Assembly (NCBI GenBank): GCA_964356355.1
Contig: CAYHGX010000003.1
Location: 53,061-117,060 of the forward strand
Direction: 5' to 3'
Length of the DNA: 64,000 nt
Source: CAYHGX01 sp964356355
Lineage (GTDB): Bacteria; Patescibacteriota; Gracilibacteria; UBA1369; LOWO2-01-FULL-3
In this document: positions 60,201 to 64,000 of the stretch, piece by piece
How the letters are laid out: each line of letters opens with the position of its first letter
Numbering within the stretch: the stretch's first letter is position 1
Made by a program: the position numbers and the translations under genes
The notes under the pieces: model-generated
The model's input: the letters and a program-made list of their open reading frames with translations, nothing else
What the model was told of the DNA's origin: nothing
Databases searched by the model: none

Positions 60201-60318
60201 ACTTTCAGAGAGCACGCATCTTCGCTTTCAACTGCAAAAATCCCTCAAACACGTACCGATATGTACGTTTATTTCGGGATTTTTTTGTTTCAAGCAAATC
60301 TGCATACTTTCTGAAAGT
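60201..60318. repeat. 118-bp imperfect palindromic element abutting the tRNA
   Basis: Outer arms ACTTTCAGAGAG (60201-60212) and CTTTCTGAAAGT (60307-60318) pair with one mismatch; a second, weaker pairing follows inward (60216-60227 with 60292-60303). The core holds AAAAATCCC (60236-60244) with GGGATTTTT (60276-60284), running into TTTT, around ACGTAC-cgatat-GTACGT. It begins 2 nt after the tRNA CCA. The core may end transcription of the tRNA; the outer arms are not needed for that. Confidence 0.65.
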
Positions 60319-60869
60319 CTGCACTTTTGATTGGTTAGCGCAGGGGCCCGCGAGACCTCCATCTTCTAAAAGTTACGCGCGTTCATACAAATTTTCCTCA
60401 AGTTGTTTTGTATATGCTGGTTTTAGTTGCTTGGTATTGACAAGTAGGTGCTTTTATCATACAGTATTATGCTGTAATTTGTTCTTTGACATTTTGTGTC
60501 GGCAAGCCAACTTTCTTCTCTTTTATAATGAGTTTGCTCTTCGCTTTTTATGCTTCGGTGTAGAGGCGGCGGGGCGCTTGAAGAGGGAGGAAATATTGGC
60601 TTGTCGTAGTTGAGAAATTTATTTAGTACTATTTTTGTTTTGGGTGTTCTGTGTTTGTGCGGCTGGTGAGTGTGGGGTGGTGATTTTTTTGCTCTGGGAA
60701 ACTAGGGTACGACTTGTATGCGTTTGCTTATTACAGCATTGCCTTTGGCAATTTTGGCGCTTCGTACCTTGCTTTTTCCGAGCGAAGGAGTCGCGATCCT
60801 AAGCTCTTTTCCGGCCGTGCATGATACGTAGATGCATGGTTTCTTCCGATCGCTCTGAGGGGCGAGGAG
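60319..60869. other. gene-poor spacer between the tRNAs and the lipoprotein gene
   Basis: No convincing gene. It holds TTGACA (60437) with a plausible -10 (TACAGT) 17 nt on, a TATAAT near 60514, a 12-bp sequence GGCTTGTCGTAG (60598-60609) repeated inverted at 61917-61928, and a structured segment at 60706-60768. GC rises sharply after about 60770. A 140-aa reading frame at 60191-60613 runs out of the tRNA and looks non-coding. An unrecognised small RNA is possible. Confidence 0.45.
60706..60768 (+). repeat. hairpin with T-run at the left edge of the GC-rich segment
   Basis: GGTACGA (60706-60712) pairs with TCGTACC (60762-60768), enclosing ATTGCC-ttt-GGCAAT (60738-60752); TTGCTTTTT follows, as for a terminator. 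Confidence 0.5.
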
Positions 60870-60875
60870 GTGTGT

Positions 60876-61592
60876 ATGAACGCGAAAATTTTGTTGGTGC
60901 TGGGCTTTGCGGCTCTGGTGGGCGGGTGCGGCGGCGTGCAGGTGGATCAGGAGGATCTACCGCCTCGGCCTCAGTCGGTCGATCTGACTCGTTTCTCGAA
61001 GGAGCGGGCGACGTTGCCCGAGGTCCAGGCGAAACGGTTCCTCGAGGAGCAGACGCCGGGCATCTCTCCGGAGTGTCAGCGTGACCCGACTGGGTGTTCG
61101 TTGGCTGCCGCTGGGGCGCTCATGGCACTGGACCAGGCAAATGAGTTCGTGGCCCTCAAGGTCGTGAATTTCGAGGCTGGTGGGATCACTCGCCTTCCCG
61201 GTTCGGCGGAGTGGAAGGTGGATTTCGACGGAGCGCGGCTGAGCATCACGAGCACGAAGGGTGTCCTTACTCTTGCTCCGGAGGAGATCGGTCAGTTGCC
61301 CACTTGCCTTCTCATGGATGGAGTGGGCGGTTGGCATCGGATGATCTGTCCGGGCGACTTCGTGGCGCTGCGGATCACGGGGTTCGGGCAGGGCGGCGTG
61401 ACGCGGCTGCCTGGTTCGGCTGCGTGGCCGGTGGACGTGGAGCCGCTTCGGTGGATTCACGTCGTTCTGCCGCACGGGACTGAGGCCGCAATTATGGTCG
61501 GGGAATTTGAGCTCCCGTCCTGCGTGCTCATGGATGAGCACGGTGAGCGGCGTGGCATCGAGTGTCCGTTGGTGGTTCGGGAATTGGAGTAG
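60876..61592 (+). CDS. lipoprotein with two tandem C-x13-C repeats (GC-rich)
   Basis: 238-aa predicted lipoprotein; signal MNAKILLVLGFAALVGGC with lipid-anchored Cys18. After a Pro/Arg-rich linker, two ~70-residue copies of one domain follow (residues ~90-159 and ~161-231), each with FVAL, GG(I/V)TRLPGSA, a VD pair, LP(T/S)C and a second Cys 14 residues after the first (144/158 and 216/230), likely disulfides. Not recognised. Codons are strongly GC-biased (CTG, GTC, CGG, GAG), and the start has a canonical Shine-Dalgarno GAGGAGG 5 nt before ATG, both unlike every neighbour. The likely source is another organism. A longer start at GTG 60870 is less likely. Confidence 0.75.
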   Translation: MNAKILLVLGFAALVGGCGGVQVDQEDLPPRPQSVDLTRFSKERATLPEVQAKRFLEEQTPGISPECQRDPTGCSLAAAGALMALDQANEFVALKVVNFEAGGITRLPGSAEWKVDFDGARLSITSTKGVLTLAPEEIGQLPTCLLMDGVGGWHRMICPGDFVALRITGFGQGGVTRLPGSAAWPVDVEPLRWIHVVLPHGTEAAIMVGEFELPSCVLMDEHGERRGIECPLVVRELE

Positions 61593-61855
61593 TAGCCCTC
61601 GCCCAGGCTGCTCTCTGGTTCGGTCATGCCGTATGCCCACCCTCCCCGAGGCGTGGCTGAACCGGAGAACGCGGGAGTGAAATCTTCACTCCCCAACTAG
61701 CGAAGCGGACTCTCCCCCGTCCCTTCGCTGTCAAACTTGTAGGTTACTCGGTCGCCCACCCTTCGTAACCTACTGTCACTTCCCTGGAAGCGCGTCTGGC
61801 GGCTCGCCCGAGCTCGCCGGATCTCCCCGCTTCCGGGGAATGGTACTAATTTTTT
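61593..61855. other. GC-rich non-coding segment with three hairpins
   Basis: No gene seen. Three perfect stems: GGGAGTGAA-atc-TTCACTCCC (61673-61693), AGCGAAG with CTTCGCT (about 61699-61729) and GTAGGTTAC with GTAACCTAC (61739-61747, 61765-61773). The density of hairpins is much higher than in the rest of the window and fits mobile or recombination-prone DNA. Confidence 0.55.
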
Positions 61856-61904
61856 AGGAGCGGCCGGGGTGCGCGTTGAATTCACTTCGCGCACCCCGGC
61901 TCCT
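61856..61904. terminator. strong GC hairpin spanning the HNH stop codon
   Basis: Perfect 12-bp stem CCGGGGTGCGCG (61864-61875) with CGCGCACCCCGG (61888-61899), 12-nt loop, extended after a 3-nt bulge by AGGAG/CTCCT. The TGA stop of the minus-strand HNH gene is in the loop. AATTTTTT follows on the minus-strand side as AAAAAATT, so a minus-strand terminator is not clean. Confidence 0.6.
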
Positions 61905-63000
61905 TCGCCCTTTCTCCTACGACAAGCCTTTTTTTTTGTTGTCTGAATTTTTGTACTTTTTGGTCGATTTTATATCTCGCGTCTGTAGTGTCGGCTTCTG
62001 CGCGGATTTTCCAGGTGGAGGGATCGTTTTCTTCGTTTTCGATGAGGCCGAGATGGGCTAGTCTTTCGTGCTCGCGGCAGAGGGGGAAATATGTGTCGGG
62101 GTTGTGTTCTTTGTTTAGGGCATAGCGGTCAGTGTGATGCTTGAGTTTGTGCGGCTTATTACACCCTGGAAAATTGCATTGCCCATTGGTTCTTTTGAGA
62201 ACATATTTTATGATTTTGGCAGGGGCGGGGCGGGAGTGGTAGCCGAGCTCATCTTTTGCTACGACTTTTACTGTTTCTGGTTTTTCGTCTTCAAGTTTTT
62301 CTTCTCGAATCTTGAGCAGTTCACTAATTATTTCTTCCCAGGTATTGGAACCTTTGAGTTTTTCTACTTTTGAAAGGGTATCTTCGTTTAGTTGAATAAT
62401 GATGGATTTTTGCCGTGGTGGACTTGTTTCTGTTTGCATTTCTAATTCCAATTCAGTCCTAGGACCATTTCCCGTGGCTCCTGCAAGCCCTTTTCCAGTT
62501 TTTAGATTTTCATTGTTAGAATTTTCGTCGCTTTGTTTTTTGAATTCACGTACGTAGGTTTCTAGAGTGTTTTTGCTCATAACCTCTGCTTTTTGTGCCC
62601 AAAAATTGGCAGTTTTAGCGGTGGCGATTGAGGCTATCGGGCGCACGGCTGCGAGGCCTTTTAGTTGCGCTATTTCTAGGAGTTCGGGCTTGTCGGCGAT
62701 TTTGGAGTGAGTAAGGAGAGAGTCTCTTACCTTTTCTTTATTCATCCCTGCCAAAACTGCAGCGTAATGATATATACTGAGGTAGCCTTTTTCCTCCCAG
62801 ACACGGTATTTTTCTATATGTGGAAGCAGCATTTCGCACTTGCGTATCCATTCGCGGGCGTTTTTGCCGTATTGGACGAATTGGGTGTGGAGGGTGGTGG
62901 TGAGGGCACGATCGTGAGGGGCGCGTGGTTCTTTGAAAGAATGGGTGGCAAGAGTTGTGGCTATATTGGGGATAGCTGTGTTTGGGGATGAGATTTGCAT
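61882..63000 (-). CDS. HNH endonuclease-like protein
   Basis: 372 aa. The C-terminal half contains a zinc-bearing HNH fold: VLKRTNGQCNFPGCNKPHKL, HHTDRY, a central Asn-rich part and FPLCREHERLAHLG (residues ~265-325), with four Cys and His pairs as in McrA-type HNH domains. The N-terminal helical region (~20-190) is typical of DUF222-like HNH proteins. DNA nicking or cutting is inferred. The last eight residues (KEPGCAK region) are encoded in the GC-rich hairpin, a sign that the gene end was altered by the adjacent insertion. Start ATG 63000 is preferred over 63084. Confidence 0.75.
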   Translation of the reverse strand: MQISSPNTAIPNIATTLATHSFKEPRAPHDRALTTTLHTQFVQYGKNAREWIRKCEMLLPHIEKYRVWEEKGYLSIYHYAAVLAGMNKEKVRDSLLTHSKIADKPELLEIAQLKGLAAVRPIASIATAKTANFWAQKAEVMSKNTLETYVREFKKQSDENSNNENLKTGKGLAGATGNGPRTELELEMQTETSPPRQKSIIIQLNEDTLSKVEKLKGSNTWEEIISELLKIREEKLEDEKPETVKVVAKDELGYHSRPAPAKIIKYVLKRTNGQCNFPGCNKPHKLKHHTDRYALNKEHNPDTYFPLCREHERLAHLGLIENEENDPSTWKIRAEADTTDARYKIDQKVQKFRQQKKRLVVGERAKEPGCAK

Positions 63001-63102
63001 AGTTTTTGAGTTACGGAATGTGTTCGAAATACTAGCAGAAATAAGCCTATATTTCCACGTAGAGTAGCTGTTTTGAGATGACATTTAGTCTGAATACTTC
63101 AT

Positions 63103-63120
63103 GGTGAGTAAGTGCTCACC
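63103..63120. repeat. small dyad in the spacer between the HNH gene and the 63216 gene
   Basis: GGTGAG (63103-63108) and CTCACC (63115-63120) around TAAGTG; possible operator or minor hairpin. The rest of the ~215-nt spacer holds the promoter at 63160. Confidence 0.4.
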
Positions 63121-63159
63121 TCACGAATGAATCAGTGATAATTTTGCGTTGGATTTGGG

Positions 63160-63188
63160 TTGAAAAAAAGGCTGTTTTTTGGTATAAT
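63160..63188 (+). promoter_or_regulatory. promoter for the last gene
   Basis: TTGAAA (63160-63165), 17-nt spacer, extended -10 TGGTATAAT (hexamer 63183-63188). The leader has aaatttaaacaaaaacaaat before ATG 63216 and no SD. Confidence 0.65.
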
Positions 63189-63215
63189 GATGAGAAAATT
63201 TAAACAAAAACAAAT

Positions 63216-64000
63216 ATGGCAGGCGCAGTAGGAGAAATTCCAGGGAGGGGGCGAGGGGTAGATGATCTTGATGGTGGAGCGGCGGGTGCTCGTGGGGCTG
63301 TTGAGGCTTCGGATACTCGTAATGGCTTGAATAGGCCCGAAAATCTTGCTCAGGAGCGTCGTAATCTTTTGCGTGAGCTTACCAAGCTCAATGTGGATTC
63401 GCCTAAAACTGTGCGAGACCAAATGAGAGATCAGGTGGAGACTGAGGGTAATCGCAAGGAGAAGTTTTTTGGTTCTGCGAAGTATAAATTGGCGCCGAAG
63501 GATGTGACTGAAATACGTGCAATGGAACCGGAAGTGGCTGTGGCTTCGCTTGATAGCGATGGTTTTAATGTGCGTTGGCACGAGGCTGAGTGGTATCGGG
63601 ATTATCTTGATTCTGCCAAAGCATTGGTGGCGATGGATAGCTTGCTAGACCCGGCAACGAAGGCTTGGGTGAACACTTTGGGCTCGGTGCTTGGGGAGTT
63701 TGTGAGAATGGCGGATTTGAGTGCGCAGGATTTTAAGCATAATTATAAAACTGATATTACGAAATTGGTGAAACTTTATGGGAAAGAGGCAATTTATGGG
63801 CCTAAGGGTGCGTTGAATTTGCTGCTTGGAATGAGTCGATTGCGTGAAAATGGCGTGGATAAACGGCCAAATTTGAAAACAATTAAAATTGTGTTGGGTA
63901 CGGGTAGAGATGCCGCTAGTAAGGCGAAGGATAGATTTGTGGTGGTGATGAAACAAAATGCGAAGGTGGTGCCGGGGCCGGGTGGTGATGGTGAGGTGCC
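63216..64000 (+). CDS. unknown protein, cut by the window end
   Basis: At least 261 residues with no stop before the window ends. The N-terminus is Gly/Arg/Asp-rich (VGEIPGRGRGVDDLDGG), followed by helical charged segments (for example NLAQERRNLLRELTK) and no signal peptide or membrane segment. No motif was recognised. It uses the same promoter and A-rich leader style as the transporter gene at 43555. Confidence 0.6.
   Translation, partial: MAGAVGEIPGRGRGVDDLDGGAAGARGAVEASDTRNGLNRPENLAQERRNLLRELTKLNVDSPKTVRDQMRDQVETEGNRKEKFFGSAKYKLAPKDVTEIRAMEPEVAVASLDSDGFNVRWHEAEWYRDYLDSAKALVAMDSLLDPATKAWVNTLGSVLGEFVRMADLSAQDFKHNYKTDITKLVKLYGKEAIYGPKGALNLLLGMSRLRENGVDKRPNLKTIKIVLGTGRDAASKAKDRFVVVMKQNAKVVPGPGGDGEV

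Noticed and set aside
60191..60613. 140-aa plus-strand frame starting in the CAT tRNA
   Set aside because: It begins inside the tRNA 3' end and runs through the palindromic element. Cys/Phe-rich composition and no family resemblance mark it as non-coding.
60957..61640. 227-aa minus-strand frame opposite the lipoprotein
   Set aside because: Long antisense frames are expected in GC-rich coding DNA. The plus strand has a signal peptide, lipobox, SD and internal repeat, so that strand is the gene.

Overview
The window looks like a chromosomal scaffold (two 100-N gaps, 10266-10365 and 20534-20633) from a small-genome, low-to-moderate-GC bacterium. My best guess is a Patescibacteria/CPR lineage such as a Peregrinibacteria relative. 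The reasons are short, tightly packed, often overlapping genes, a bacterial Elp3, S-layer-homology (SLH) proteins, a fused ATP-grasp/DUF1704 protein beside a 7TM protein, many orphan small membrane proteins and a VirB2-like pilin. TGA is used as a normal stop, so this is not a UGA-glycine lineage (Gracilibacteria, Absconditabacteria). No rRNA genes and no CRISPR were seen. There are four tRNAs (Ala-GGC, Leu-CAA, an initiator-type Met and a second CAT tRNA).

Layout. 0-7 kb: NrnA-like DHH phosphatase, family-4 UDG, LepB, PH-domain and HEPN-like membrane proteins, GatB and two paralogous secreted SLH proteins. 7-10.3 kb: a TagA/WecG-type glycosyltransferase overlapping a Trm9-like methyltransferase, head to head with Elp3. 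11-20 kb: RecG, TyrRS, a TrmB-like regulator, an RluA-type pseudouridine synthase, L21, a flavoprotein, Pth, Obg and DedA. 20.6-25.3 kb: a seven-gene operon folP-PTPS-folK-folE-pabA-pabB-pabC, which makes dihydropteroate from GTP and chorismate; a PTPS with a CExxHGH motif sits where folB would be expected. 25-34 kb: ThiI, an SLH-anchored HtrA-like protease, UvrC, a nucleotidyltransferase, Der and a pilin-like protein. 34-48 kb: a GT4 enzyme, a PrsW/STAS/RsbW-kinase locus, chorismate mutase, rpsB-tsf-ribBA-ribD, MurJ, then transporter-HEAT/STAS/PP2C and QueA. 48-60 kb: the ATP-grasp/retropepsin-like/DUF1704 fusion with its PKD-7TM partner, a secreted FN3 protein, YggT, CysRS, an NhaD-like transporter, MurC and FtsB/DivIC. 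60-62 kb: two tRNAs, then a GC-rich island with a tandem-repeat lipoprotein. 62-64 kb: an HNH nuclease and the start of an unknown protein.

The most interesting points are these. (1) A bacterial Elp3 gene faces a gene for a Trm9/ALKBH8-like methyltransferase, suggesting a two-step cm5U-to-mcm5U pathway for tRNA U34. (2) One 795-aa protein joins an amide ligase of the ATP-grasp fold, a retropepsin-like domain whose catalytic Asp is Asn, and a DUF1704 metallopeptidase of the MATCAP type, which would be a ligate/cleave peptide-tagging enzyme. (3) At least ten genes have a sigma-70-type -10 box ending only 6-9 nt before ATG (leaderless mRNAs), and the others mostly have A-rich leaders without Shine-Dalgarno. 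The one clear exception, with a canonical SD, is the lipoprotein in the GC-rich island. (4) A perfect 32-bp inverted repeat (33801-33955) encloses further hairpins.

All functional calls come from reading motifs by eye. No database search was run.
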